Both the position numbers and the translations under genes were made by a program. Positions 20,257 through 29,211 of a DNA stretch of 64,000 nucleotides are shown in pieces. Each line of letters begins with the position of its first letter. Position 1 is the stretch's first letter. The stretch comes from Janthinobacterium tructae (GTDB taxonomy: Bacteria; Pseudomonadota; Gammaproteobacteria; Burkholderiales; Burkholderiaceae_D), in assembly GCF_006517255.1 (NCBI RefSeq), contig NZ_CP041185.1, positions 5,642,001-5,706,000 of the forward strand, given 5' to 3'. The notes beneath the pieces were generated by a model. That model was not told where the DNA came from. It ran no database searches and worked only from the letters and a program-made list of their open reading frames with translations.

Positions 20257-20688
20257 ATGCAGACGATGAGCAAAATGATGCCGGCGCTGGCCTGCGCCGT
20301 GTGCCTGCTGGCTGGCGGCCATGCCTGGGCGCAGGAACCGGCGGCGCCCGCTGAGTCCTTGCCCGTGTGCCAGCTCGACCCGCGCGACAGCGGCAAGCTG
20401 GCCGTGGAGCCGTGCCGCCCGGCGCCGCCCGTGCAGCCGCGCCGTTCCGTGGCGCAAGTAGTTGGCCGCATGCCCGTGCATCACTCGGCGCCGCCCGTCG
20501 TGCCCATGGCACCCCTGCCGCCCGGCCCTACCGTGCCCATGCCCGGCGCGCCGCAGCCCATCGGTGCCTGCGACACGGGCGGTTGCCGCGATGCGGCCGG
20601 CGTGCGCTACAACGGCGCGGGCAACGCCACGCTCGATGCCAACGGGCGCATCTGCCATCGCAATGGTGCTTTCATGCAGTGTTTTTAA
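20257..20688 (+). CDS. Small secreted proline-rich protein of unknown function
   Basis: The 143-residue protein has a signal peptide (MMPALACAVCLLAGGHAWAQ), a proline-rich middle (residues ~50-105), and a cysteine-containing C-terminus, CDTGGCRDAAGVRYNGAGNATLDANGRICHRNGAFMQCF. This last part resembles a short C-terminal module that I recall from other Burkholderiales secreted proteins, ending in a cysteine next to the last residue. Four cysteines there could form two disulfides in the periplasm. The ATG at 20257 follows GGGGGAAG and precedes the signal peptide directly. I do not know its function. Confidence 0.65.
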   Translation: MQTMSKMMPALACAVCLLAGGHAWAQEPAAPAESLPVCQLDPRDSGKLAVEPCRPAPPVQPRRSVAQVVGRMPVHHSAPPVVPMAPLPPGPTVPMPGAPQPIGACDTGGCRDAAGVRYNGAGNATLDANGRICHRNGAFMQCF

Positions 20689-20740
20689 CCTTGCCATTGC
20701 TTGCCGCTGCAAGTTTTCGCTGAGCGGGCGTAAAAATGGC

Positions 20741-20778
20741 TACAATTGTCGCCGACATTACGTTTACGTAAACGTAAT
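20741..20778 (+). promoter_or_regulatory. Promoter -10 and 22-bp perfect palindrome before the SDR gene
   Basis: TACAAT at 20741-20746 could be a -10 element. The palindrome at 20757-20778 has two perfect 11-base arms, ATTACGTTTAC and its complement. It would lie just after the transcription start, a repressor position. ACGTnnACGT-rich operators are known for MerR-type LiuR regulators of branched-chain acyl-CoA use; that link is from memory and unproven. Confidence 0.6.
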
Positions 20779-20844
20779 GATGGCATCATGCACCATGCAA
20801 CCATCGGGCGCCGGGAACACGGCCCTCATCACTCAGGAGATTTC

Positions 20845-21603
20845 ATGCAGATTCAGGACAATGTATTCATCATCACGGGCGGCGCATCGGGTTTGGGCGC
20901 AGCCACGGCGCGCATGCTGACGGCCGCTGGCGGCAAGGTCGTGCTGGCCGATGTGCAGACGGAGGCGGGCCAGGCGCTGGCCGCTGAACTGAACGGCGTG
21001 TTCGTGCAGTGCGATGTGACGTCGGAAGAAGACGGCATGGCCGTGGTGGCAGCGGCAGGCAAGCTCGGTACCTTGCGCGGCCTGGTCAACTGCGCCGGCG
21101 TGGCGCCGGCCGTGAAAACCGTGGGCAAGGATGGCCCGCATCCGCTGGCCCTGTTTCAGAAAGTCGTCAACATCAACCTGGTGGGCACCTTCAATATGTG
21201 CCGCCTGGCGGCCGATGCCATGGCCAAACAGGATGCCACCGCTGAGGGCGAGCGCGGCATCATCATCAACACGGCGTCCGTGGCGGCCTATGATGGCCAG
21301 ATCGGCCAGGCCGCGTATGCGTCGTCGAAGGCGGCCGTGGTGGGCCTGACCCTGCCGATGGCGCGCGACCTGTCGCGCAACGGCATCCGCGTGATGACGG
21401 TGGCGCCCGGCATTTTCGAGACGCCGATGTTGCTGGGCATGCCGGCCGAAGTGCAGGATGCACTGGGCAAGATGGTGCCGTTCCCATCGCGCCTGGGCAA
21501 ACCCGGCGAGTACGCGCAGCTGGTGAAAGCCATCGTGGAAAACGTCATGCTCAATGGCGAAACTATCCGCCTGGACGGCGCGATCCGCATGCAACCCAAA
21601 TAA
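20845..21603 (+). CDS. SDR dehydrogenase, 3-hydroxyacyl-CoA dehydrogenase type 2-like
   Basis: The 252-residue protein has the NAD-binding TGGASGLG motif near the N-terminus, the NCAG motif, and the active-site YASSK with the preceding serine in NTASVAAYDG. The overall pattern (NVFIITGGASGLGAATARML... IFETPMLLGMP) is that of the HSD17B10-like 3-hydroxyacyl-CoA or 3-hydroxy-2-methylbutyryl-CoA dehydrogenases. It should oxidise a short-chain 3-hydroxyacyl-CoA with NAD+. AGGAG lies 8 bases before the ATG. It stands alone between a palindromic operator and a terminator. Confidence 0.85.
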   Translation: MQIQDNVFIITGGASGLGAATARMLTAAGGKVVLADVQTEAGQALAAELNGVFVQCDVTSEEDGMAVVAAAGKLGTLRGLVNCAGVAPAVKTVGKDGPHPLALFQKVVNINLVGTFNMCRLAADAMAKQDATAEGERGIIINTASVAAYDGQIGQAAYASSKAAVVGLTLPMARDLSRNGIRVMTVAPGIFETPMLLGMPAEVQDALGKMVPFPSRLGKPGEYAQLVKAIVENVMLNGETIRLDGAIRMQPK

Positions 21604-21638
21604 GCCCGGCGTGATTTGATGTAGGATACCCCCGTATG

Positions 21639-21675
21639 GGGCGTACAGCCTTGCTCGGCTGTGCGCCCTTTTTTT
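21639..21675 (+). terminator. Terminator hairpin directly before ggt
   Basis: A 12-bp stem GGGCGTACAGCC/GGCTGTGCGCCC (one T-G pair), loop TTGCTC, and seven T. It ends only 13 bases before the ggt start, leaving no room for a ggt promoter after it. Confidence 0.85.
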
Positions 21676-21687
21676 ATCGGAGAATCC

Positions 21688-23463
21688 ATGATCACATTGA
21701 AGCCGCTGGCGCTGAGCCTGACCTTGCTGGGAGCTCTGGCTGCCTATCCTAGCTTTGCCGAAGTGCCGCAAAAGGCGCCGGAAATCGCCACCGCGTATGC
21801 GGAAAAAAGTGGTTGGGCGGCGCAGAAATTCATGGTCGCCGCCGCCAATCCGCTGGCCGCCGATGCCGGCTACCAGATGCTGAAGCGCGGCGGCAGCGCC
21901 ATCGACGCGGCCATCGCCACGCAGCTGGTGCTGACCCTGGTCGAACCGCAATCGTCGGGCATCGGCGGCGGCGCCTTTTTGCTGTACTCCAGCGCCAAGG
22001 GCGTGCAGGCCTTCGACGGGCGCGAAACGGCGCCTGCCGCCGCCGACGAACACCTGTTCCAGAATGCCGACGGCAGCCCCGTCTCGCGCGCCACGGGCGT
22101 GGTGGGCGGACGTTCCGTGGGTGCGCCGGGCGTGCTGCGCATGCTGGAACTGGCGCACAAGGAGCATGGCAAGCTGCCGTGGGCGACCCTGTTCGGCCCC
22201 GCCATCAAACTGGCGCACGGCGGCTTTCCCGTCAGCCAGCGCCTCAACGGCCTGTTGAGCTGGGACCAGGCCCTGAAGCGCGACCCTGTCGCCGCCGCGT
22301 ATTTCTATGACCAGGACGGCAAGCCCTGGCCTGTCGGCCATGTGCTGAAAAACCCGCAGCTGGCGCGCACCCTGCGCGAGATCGCCGGTGGCGGCGCCGA
22401 CGCCTTTTACCAGGGCCGCATCGCGCGCGACATCGCCGCCAAGGTGGCCTCGCACCCGAGCAATCCGGGCAAGCTGACGGCGGCAGACATTGCCGGCTAC
22501 CGTGCCAAGGTGCGTGAACCCGTGTGCAGCGATTACAAGGCCTGGACCGTGTGCGGCATGCCGCCGCCTTCGTCGGGCGGCATCGCCATTGCGCAGATGC
22601 TGGGCATGCTGGAAGTGAAGGACATCGGCCCGTATGCGCCCGTCGACGGCGTGCTCGATGTGCAGGCGATCCATTTGTTTTCGGAAGCGGGGCGCCTGGC
22701 CTACGCGGACCGCAACCGCTACGTGGCCGACACGGACTTCGTGCCGCTGCCCGGCAAGGGCATCGCCTCGATGCTGGATAAAAGCTACCTGGCGCAGCGC
22801 GCCTCGCTGATCGGCGACAAATCCATGGTGAAAGCCTTGCCCGGCACGCCGCCCGGCATGCAGGTGGCGTGGGGCATGGATAACGCGCTGCAGCGCCCGT
22901 CGACCTCGCACCTGGTGGCGGTCGACGCTTTTGGGGGCGGCCTGTCGATGACCACCAGCGTGGAAGACGCGTTCGGCTCGCGCCAGATGGTCGACGGCTT
23001 TTTGCTGAACAACCAGCTGACGGATTTCTCGTTCGATTCGCGCGATGCCGCTGGCCCCATCGCCAACCGTGTTGAAGCGGGCAAGCGCCCGCGCAGCGCC
23101 ATGTCGCCCACGCTGGTGTTTGAGAAGGGTACGCACAAGCTGGTACTGGCGACAGGTTCCCCGGGGGGCTCGTCCATCATCAATTATGTCGCCAAGGTGC
23201 TGGTCGGCACCATGGACTGGGGCTTGAACGTGCAGCAAGCCATCAGCCTGCCGAACTTCGGCAGCCGCAATGGCCCGACGGAGCTGGAAAAGGGCCGCGC
23301 GCCGGCCGCCCAGGTCGAGGCGCTGCAAGCGATGGGCCATGAGGTGCGCGTCATCGAACAGAATTCCGGCCTGCAGGGCATCATGCGCCTGAATGCGCAC
23401 GGCAAGGATTTCTGGTTTGGGGGCGCCGATCCGAGAAGAGAAGGCATGGTGCGGGGCGACTAG
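21688..23463 (+). CDS. ggt: Gamma-glutamyltransferase
   Basis: The 591-residue precursor has a signal peptide (LALSLTLLGALAAYPSFAE) and acts in the periplasm on glutathione and other gamma-glutamyl compounds. Family blocks are present: AAANPLAADAGYQMLKRGGSAIDAAIA, EPQSSGIGGGAF, the substrate-binding DGRETAP, and the autocleavage site with nucleophile threonine in RPSTSHLVAVD, followed by MSPTLVFEKG and TGSPGGSSIINYV. Self-cleavage before that threonine would give large and small subunits. GGAGA precedes the ATG. Confidence 0.93.
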   Translation: MITLKPLALSLTLLGALAAYPSFAEVPQKAPEIATAYAEKSGWAAQKFMVAAANPLAADAGYQMLKRGGSAIDAAIATQLVLTLVEPQSSGIGGGAFLLYSSAKGVQAFDGRETAPAAADEHLFQNADGSPVSRATGVVGGRSVGAPGVLRMLELAHKEHGKLPWATLFGPAIKLAHGGFPVSQRLNGLLSWDQALKRDPVAAAYFYDQDGKPWPVGHVLKNPQLARTLREIAGGGADAFYQGRIARDIAAKVASHPSNPGKLTAADIAGYRAKVREPVCSDYKAWTVCGMPPPSSGGIAIAQMLGMLEVKDIGPYAPVDGVLDVQAIHLFSEAGRLAYADRNRYVADTDFVPLPGKGIASMLDKSYLAQRASLIGDKSMVKALPGTPPGMQVAWGMDNALQRPSTSHLVAVDAFGGGLSMTTSVEDAFGSRQMVDGFLLNNQLTDFSFDSRDAAGPIANRVEAGKRPRSAMSPTLVFEKGTHKLVLATGSPGGSSIINYVAKVLVGTMDWGLNVQQAISLPNFGSRNGPTELEKGRAPAAQVEALQAMGHEVRVIEQNSGLQGIMRLNAHGKDFWFGGADPRREGMVRGD

Positions 23464-23669
23464 GGGCACCGGACCAAACCTACTGCGCGTCGGTATAGGC
23501 GGCCTGCGATGCTCACCGTACCTTCGTACGGTTGCGCTTCTTAGTCGCCTCTCCCTTCCGCTCGCTACGGTTTTGTCCGGCGCCGTGATGCTAACAATAT
23601 ACCTGCAGGAACTGGCGCCTGCCTTCCAAACTTTTCCACAAAGTATCAAGACCCTGCTAATCTGCCGGC

Positions 23670-24839
23670 ATGGGAATACAAAATAAAACAGGCTTGATAC
23701 TCACGGGAGGCGGTGCCCGTGCCGCCTACCAGGTCGGCGTGCTGCAGGCAATTTCGGCGATATTGTGGGAAGCGGGCTGGGCGCCGGCGCGCAACCCGTT
23801 CGATATCATTTGCGGCACCTCGGCCGGCGCCATCAACGCCACGGCGCTGGCCTGCCGCGCCGACAATTTCGGCGAAGGCGTGCAAAAGCTGCTCGACGTG
23901 TGGCAGCATATCCAGGTCGAGCAAGTTTACCGCGCCGATTCGCTGGGCGTGATCCGTTCGGGCGCGCGCTGGCTGTCGCTGCTGTCGTTTGGCTGGCTGC
24001 TGCGCCAGTGGCATGCCTCGCCGCCCAATTCCCTGCTCGACAATACCCCGCTGGTCAGCCTGCTGCACCGCATGCTCGACCTGCCGCGCCTGGACGCGGC
24101 GCTGGCCGATGGGCTGCTGCATGCGCTGGCCGTGACGGCGTCGTCGTATTCGGGCAGCCGTCACATGACGTTTTACCAGACGGGGGCCGAGATCGCGCCC
24201 TGGGTGCGCACGCAGCGGCTGGCCTTGCAAGACCAGATCGGTGTGGAACACTTGCTCGCCTCTGCCGCCATCCCCTTTATTTTTCCCGCCGTGCCGCTGT
24301 ACGTGGGCGGCCAGCGTGAATACTGCGGCGATGGTTCCATGCGCCAGCTGGCACCGATCTCGCCGGCCATCCACCTGGGGGCGAACAAGGTGCTGGTGGT
24401 GGGCGCGGGACGCATGACGGAACCGGCGCCCGCCGCGGCCGAAGCGGCGCGCTACCCCAGTCTGGCGCAGATCGCCGGCCATGCGCTGTCGTCGATCTTC
24501 CTCGATGGCCTGGCCGTCGACATCGAACGCCTGAACCGCATCAACCTGACCCTGTCGATGCTGCCGCCCGAGTTGCTGGGCAAGACGGCCTTGCGGCCCG
24601 TGGAATTGCTGGTCATCGCGCCGTCCGAGCGGCTCGACGCCATCGCCAGCCGGCATATCGGCAGTTTGCCGCGTCCCATCCGCACCATGTTGTCGGGCAT
24701 CGGCGCGGCCGAAGCGCGCGGCGCGGCGCTGGCATCGTATTTATTATTCGAATCGACGTATACTAACGAGCTGATCCGTCTTGGACAGCGCGATACGCAG
24801 GCCCGCAAGGATGATGTCCTGGCGTTCTTTGGTTCCTGA
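23670..24839 (+). CDS. Patatin-like phospholipase (RssA-type)
   Basis: The 389-residue protein carries the patatin oxyanion loop GGGARAAYQVG (residues 13-23), the nucleophile elbow GTSAG (S51) and the catalytic aspartate in GDGSMRQLAP (D221), a Ser-Asp dyad for lipid acyl hydrolysis. There is no signal peptide. It ends 18 bases before the hybrid sensor kinase on the same strand, so the two are probably co-transcribed; a functional link is not shown. The 206 bases before it hold only a small hairpin (23515-23532). Confidence 0.87.
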   Translation: MGIQNKTGLILTGGGARAAYQVGVLQAISAILWEAGWAPARNPFDIICGTSAGAINATALACRADNFGEGVQKLLDVWQHIQVEQVYRADSLGVIRSGARWLSLLSFGWLLRQWHASPPNSLLDNTPLVSLLHRMLDLPRLDAALADGLLHALAVTASSYSGSRHMTFYQTGAEIAPWVRTQRLALQDQIGVEHLLASAAIPFIFPAVPLYVGGQREYCGDGSMRQLAPISPAIHLGANKVLVVGAGRMTEPAPAAAEAARYPSLAQIAGHALSSIFLDGLAVDIERLNRINLTLSMLPPELLGKTALRPVELLVIAPSERLDAIASRHIGSLPRPIRTMLSGIGAAEARGAALASYLLFESTYTNELIRLGQRDTQARKDDVLAFFGS

Positions 24840-24857
24840 GACGGCCCTTGGAGCGGC

Positions 24858-27800
24858 GTGCGTTTTTTTCGCGTTTTTTTTGACAGGACGATTGTGCTGG
24901 TATTTCGACGTGTTTGCGAAGTGGTATTGCTGTTGTCTTTGCTGCTGCCGGGCGGCCCGGCCGCGGCGGCGCCTGCGCCCACCCTGCGTTTCGATCAGCT
25001 CAGCGTGGAACAGGGCCTGGCGCAGGAATCGGTGCTGGCCATCGCCCAGGACCGGCAGGGCTATATGTGGTTCGGCAGCCAGTCTGGCCTGAGCCGCTAC
25101 GACGGCTATCGCATGGTCGTCTACAAGAATATCGAGGGCGACAAGACCAGCCTGGCCGACAACTGGGTCGGCGAACTGCATGTCGATAGCCAGGGCCAGC
25201 TGTGGGTGGGCACGGACAACGGCCTGGACCGCTTCGACGCCGCCAGCCAGACCTTCACGCATTACGTCCCGGCCGAAAAGAGCAAGCGCGGCAACGGCAA
25301 CCGGCATATCCACGCCATTCTTGACGATGGCGCGCGCGGCTTCTGGATCGCCACCTCGGACGGTTTGCAGCATTTCGACCCCGCCACTGGCGCCTTCCGC
25401 ACCTGGCACCATGAAGAAGGTAATCCGCACAGCCTGGGCGACAATGAAATCAAGGCGCTGGCGCTGGACGCGCAACAGCGCCTGTGGATAGGCACCGTCA
25501 CGGGCCTGGACATGCTGGCGCCGGGCAGCGACCGCTTCGAGCATTTCGCCGTCGACACGGAGCCCGGTTCCAAATATAACGTGATCCAGTCGCTGCTGGT
25601 GGATCGCCAGCAGAATCTGTGGATAGGCACCATGGCCGGCGCCGAGCGCTGGCGCCTGGGAGGCGCCGGGCAGGCACCGCAGTCGCGCCTGCGCCTGAAT
25701 GAAAAACAGGGTTTTTCCGCCATCCGCGTGGCCAGCCTGTACCAGGATATCGACGCCACCGTCTGGCTGGGCAGCAATGCCGATGGCCTGTTCCGCTGGC
25801 TGCCCGAGAGCGACACCTTCCTGCAGTACCGGCACCAGACGGGCGACAAATTCAGCGTCGCGGACAACCAGCTGTCGTCGCTGTACCGCGACCGCGCGGG
25901 CACTTTCTGGGTCGGCTCCTGGTACAACGGCGTGAGCCGGGTCGACCTGGGCAGCGGCGGCTTTTCGCGCATGGCGCGTGCGCCCGGCGATGTGGGCGCG
26001 CTGGCGGACAAGAAAGTGCGCGCCGTGGCCGACGCGGGCAATGGCAAACTGTGGCTGGCCACCAAGGGCGGCCTGAAACTGTACGATACGCGCGACGGCA
26101 GCTCGCGCCTGTTCGACCTGCGCAGCTCGCCCGGCATGTCGCGCGACGAGCAGGTCACCACCTTGTACAAGGCGCCGGACGGTACCCTGTGGGTGGGTGG
26201 CTCGACGGGCTTGCACCGCTTCGATCCGGTACTCGGGCGTTTCTTTACCATGCGCTTTGCCGCCGGCGATCCGAACAGCGACACCATCCGCAATATCGTG
26301 AGCGACCGCAGCGGCATGCTGTGGGTCTCGACGCGCGGCGGCGTGCACCGTTTCGACCCCGTCAGCCGCGCCTTTACTACCTACCGCCACGATCCGGCCA
26401 ACCCGAACAGCCTGTCCGACAACATGGTGCGGCCCGTGCTGGAAGACGCCAAGGGGCGGCTGTGGATAGGCTCATTCCACGGCCTCGATTTGCTGGACCG
26501 CGCCAGCGGCCACTTCAGGCATTTCCGCCACGATCCGCAAAATCCGCATAGCCTCAGCCACGACGAGGTGCACTATCTGCACGAGGACAAGCGCGGCGTG
26601 CTGTGGGTGGGCACGGCCAATGGCTTGAACCGCATGGATGTCGATGCGAAGGGCGACATCCGCTTCCGGCGCTTCCTGCGCAAGGATGGCATGGCCGACG
26701 ATGCCGTCGCCAGCATCCTGGGTGACGATAACGAGCAACTGTGGCTGAGCACGAATAGCGGCATCACGCGGCTTGACATGCGCAGTGGCCTGTTCCGCAA
26801 CTATGACAGCGCCGATGGCACGGTGGAAGGCTCGTACTTTGATGGCGCGGCCCTGCGCGCGGCCGACGGCACCATGTATTTCGGCGGTTTTAACGGCATG
26901 ACGGCGTTCGTGCCGCAGGATATCCACGACAACCGCGTGCCGCCGCTGGTGGCCATCACGGAACTGCAGATCTTCAACAAGCCGGTGGCCATCGGCCGCG
27001 GCGAATTCGCGCACGTGCTCAGGACGGCCATCGACCATACGCGCCAGTTGGTGCTGACCAGCCGTGAAAGCGTCTTTTCGCTGGAATTCGCGGCCCTGCA
27101 TTTCGCTGCGCCCCAGCGCAATATGTTCGCCTACCGGCTCGAGGGCTTCGACCAGGACTGGGTCATGACGGATGCGGGGCGGCGCTTTGCCACCTACACC
27201 AACCTCGATGCGGGCAATTATGTGTTTCGCGTCAAGGCGGCCAACAAGGATGGCGTGTGGAACGAGAGCGGCGCCACCTTGGCCATCACGATCCTGCCGC
27301 CGTTCTGGAAAACCTGGTGGTTCCGTACTCTGATGGCGGCACTGCTGCTGGGCGCCGTGTATGGCGCTTACCGGCAGCGCGTGCGCGCGCTGCGGCGCCA
27401 GCAGAACGAGCTGGAAAAACTGGTCGGCGAACGCACGGCCGAGTTGCAGAGCAAGGAAATCGAAGTGCTGGCGCAGTCGGAAAAGCTGGCGCAAGCCAAT
27501 AGCAGCCTGACGAAAAACGAGGAAAGCCTGCGCCTGGCCAAGCGCAAGGCCGAGGATGCGACGCGCCAGAAGTCGGAATTTTTAGCCAATATGAGCCACG
27601 AGATGCGCACGCCGCTGGCCGGCGTGATCGGCATGCTGGGCTTTGCCCTGCGCGACGAGCAGCTGCACGATGCCACGCGCGAGCAGATATTGCGCGGCCA
27701 GGCCAATGCCCAGTCGCTGCTGGTGATCATCAATGACTTGCTCGATTTTTCCAAGATCGAGGCGGGCAAGCTGAGTATCGAAAATATCGACTTCGCGCTC

Positions 27801-29126
27801 GGCGCGGCGATCGAGACGGTCGTCAGCCTGTTCGAGGAGCAGGCGGCCGCGCGCAGCATCGGTTTTGCCATCGATTTCGCACCCGACCTGCCGCCCTTCG
27901 TGGTGGGCGACCCGACCCGTTTGCGCCAGGTGCTGGTCAACCTGGTCGGCAATGCCTTCAAGTTTACCCAGCGCGGCGGCGTCAGCGTCTGCGTCGAGCG
28001 GGCCGGCGTGGCCAGCGGCAGCGGCGGGCGCAGTGTCAACCTGATCCGCTTTACGGTCAGCGACAGCGGCATCGGCATCGATGCGGACGCGATGGCGCGC
28101 CTGTTCCAGAAGTTCGAGCAGGCCGACGCCAGCACCACGCGGCGCTACGGCGGCACGGGGCTGGGCCTGGCGATCTGCCGCCAGCTGGTCGAACTGATGC
28201 AGGGTGAGATCGAGGTGGCCAGCACGCCGGGGCAGGGCAGCACCTTTGCCTTCACCTTGCCGCTGGCCGATGGCGTGGCGCCGCCGCTGGTGCCGCAGGT
28301 GGCGCTGGCGCCGCACAGCCACCAGTTGCGTGTGCTGTGCGCGGAAGACTTCCCCACCAACCAGATCATCATCCGCGTCATGCTCGAAGAACTGGGGCAC
28401 AGGGTCGATGTGGTCGCCAATGGCGTGCTGGCGGTGGCGGCCTGCGTGCATACGCGCTATGACCTGATCCTGATGGACGGGCGCATGCCGGAGATGGACG
28501 GCGCCACGGCGACACGATTGATCCGCGTGGGCGGCTGGCCGGACCAGCCCGTGCGCGACCAGGAACTGATGATCGTGGCCCTGACGGCGAATGCCAGCGA
28601 TGAAGACCGCAGCCGCTATCTTGGCGTCGGCATGGATGATTTCCTCAGCAAACCGGTCGACGAGGCGGCGCTGCATGCCTTGCTGGCGCGCGCCATCGAG
28701 CGCCAGCTGCAGCGCGGTTTCATGTTGCCGCGCATGCCGTCGAACGTGCCGCGCGCCGCCGCACGGGGGCAGGCCGAACTCGATGCCCTGTTCGGCATCG
28801 CGCCGGCTGCGCCCGTCGCGGCACTCTCGCGGCCCATCCGCAGCGGTGAACTGCAACGGCGCATCCGTGTCGCCTTCGTCGCCGACCTGGAGGGGCGCCT
28901 GCGCGAACTCGACGCCGCCCTGGCGGCGCAGGACAGGGACAATGCCGGGCGCCTGCTGCACGGTTTGAAGGGCAGCGCCGCCTATCTCGACGAAACGCAG
29001 CTGCACATGCTGTGCACGGAAATGGAAGAGGCGGCGGATGGCGGGCGCTGGACGCAGGTGGCCTTGCATTTGCCGCAATTGCGCGCACTGTTGGCGCAAA
29101 TAGCCGTTTCGGGCAAGGAAATGTAA
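24858..29126 (+). CDS. Hybrid sensor histidine kinase with two-component propeller, REC and HPt domains
   Basis: The 1422-residue protein begins with a signal-like helix (residues ~12-40). Residues ~45-690 form a periplasmic two-component-regulator propeller with repeats of the type GxLWVGTDNGLDRFD; a Y_Y_Y domain follows (YRLEGFDQDWVMTDAGRRFATYTNLDAGNYVF). One transmembrane helix lies near 815-838, then a coiled coil, the phosphoacceptor H914 in ANMSHEMRTPL, an ATPase domain (GNAFKFTQ, DSGIGID), a receiver with D1207 (LILMDGRMPEMDG) and a C-terminal HPt with H1368 (LLHGLKGSAAYLD). The GTG start has GGAG before it. Related periplasmic-propeller kinases in Bacteroidetes sense oligosaccharides. 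Confidence 0.92.
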   Translation: MRFFRVFFDRTIVLVFRRVCEVVLLLSLLLPGGPAAAAPAPTLRFDQLSVEQGLAQESVLAIAQDRQGYMWFGSQSGLSRYDGYRMVVYKNIEGDKTSLADNWVGELHVDSQGQLWVGTDNGLDRFDAASQTFTHYVPAEKSKRGNGNRHIHAILDDGARGFWIATSDGLQHFDPATGAFRTWHHEEGNPHSLGDNEIKALALDAQQRLWIGTVTGLDMLAPGSDRFEHFAVDTEPGSKYNVIQSLLVDRQQNLWIGTMAGAERWRLGGAGQAPQSRLRLNEKQGFSAIRVASLYQDIDATVWLGSNADGLFRWLPESDTFLQYRHQTGDKFSVADNQLSSLYRDRAGTFWVGSWYNGVSRVDLGSGGFSRMARAPGDVGALADKKVRAVADAGNGKLWLATKGGLKLYDTRDGSSRLFDLRSSPGMSRDEQVTTLYKAPDGTLWVGGSTGLHRFDPVLGRFFTMRFAAGDPNSDTIRNIVSDRSGMLWVSTRGGVHRFDPVSRAFTTYRHDPANPNSLSDNMVRPVLEDAKGRLWIGSFHGLDLLDRASGHFRHFRHDPQNPHSLSHDEVHYLHEDKRGVLWVGTANGLNRMDVDAKGDIRFRRFLRKDGMADDAVASILGDDNEQLWLSTNSGITRLDMRSGLFRNYDSADGTVEGSYFDGAALRAADGTMYFGGFNGMTAFVPQDIHDNRVPPLVAITELQIFNKPVAIGRGEFAHVLRTAIDHTRQLVLTSRESVFSLEFAALHFAAPQRNMFAYRLEGFDQDWVMTDAGRRFATYTNLDAGNYVFRVKAANKDGVWNESGATLAITILPPFWKTWWFRTLMAALLLGAVYGAYRQRVRALRRQQNELEKLVGERTAELQSKEIEVLAQSEKLAQANSSLTKNEESLRLAKRKAEDATRQKSEFLANMSHEMRTPLAGVIGMLGFALRDEQLHDATREQILRGQANAQSLLVIINDLLDFSKIEAGKLSIENIDFALGAAIETVVSLFEEQAAARSIGFAIDFAPDLPPFVVGDPTRLRQVLVNLVGNAFKFTQRGGVSVCVERAGVASGSGGRSVNLIRFTVSDSGIGIDADAMARLFQKFEQADASTTRRYGGTGLGLAICRQLVELMQGEIEVASTPGQGSTFAFTLPLADGVAPPLVPQVALAPHSHQLRVLCAEDFPTNQIIIRVMLEELGHRVDVVANGVLAVAACVHTRYDLILMDGRMPEMDGATATRLIRVGGWPDQPVRDQELMIVALTANASDEDRSRYLGVGMDDFLSKPVDEAALHALLARAIERQLQRGFMLPRMPSNVPRAAARGQAELDALFGIAPAAPVAALSRPIRSGELQRRIRVAFVADLEGRLRELDAALAAQDRDNAGRLLHGLKGSAAYLDETQLHMLCTEMEEAADGGRWTQVALHLPQLRALLAQIAVSGKEM

Positions 29127-29211
29127 AATAGGCAATGCCGGCCTTCGAACGCGCGGCGAAACTGGGTAGAATACGGCCAGGCCCCTGACGCCGCCGGCAA
29201 TGGAGAAAGCA

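Noticed and set aside
23515..23532. Terminator after ggt
   Set aside because: ACCGTAC/GTACGGT is a clean 7-bp hairpin, but no T-run follows.
20833..23649. 938-codon minus-strand open frame
   Set aside because: It is antisense to the SDR and ggt genes, with composition typical of a GC-rich shadow frame.
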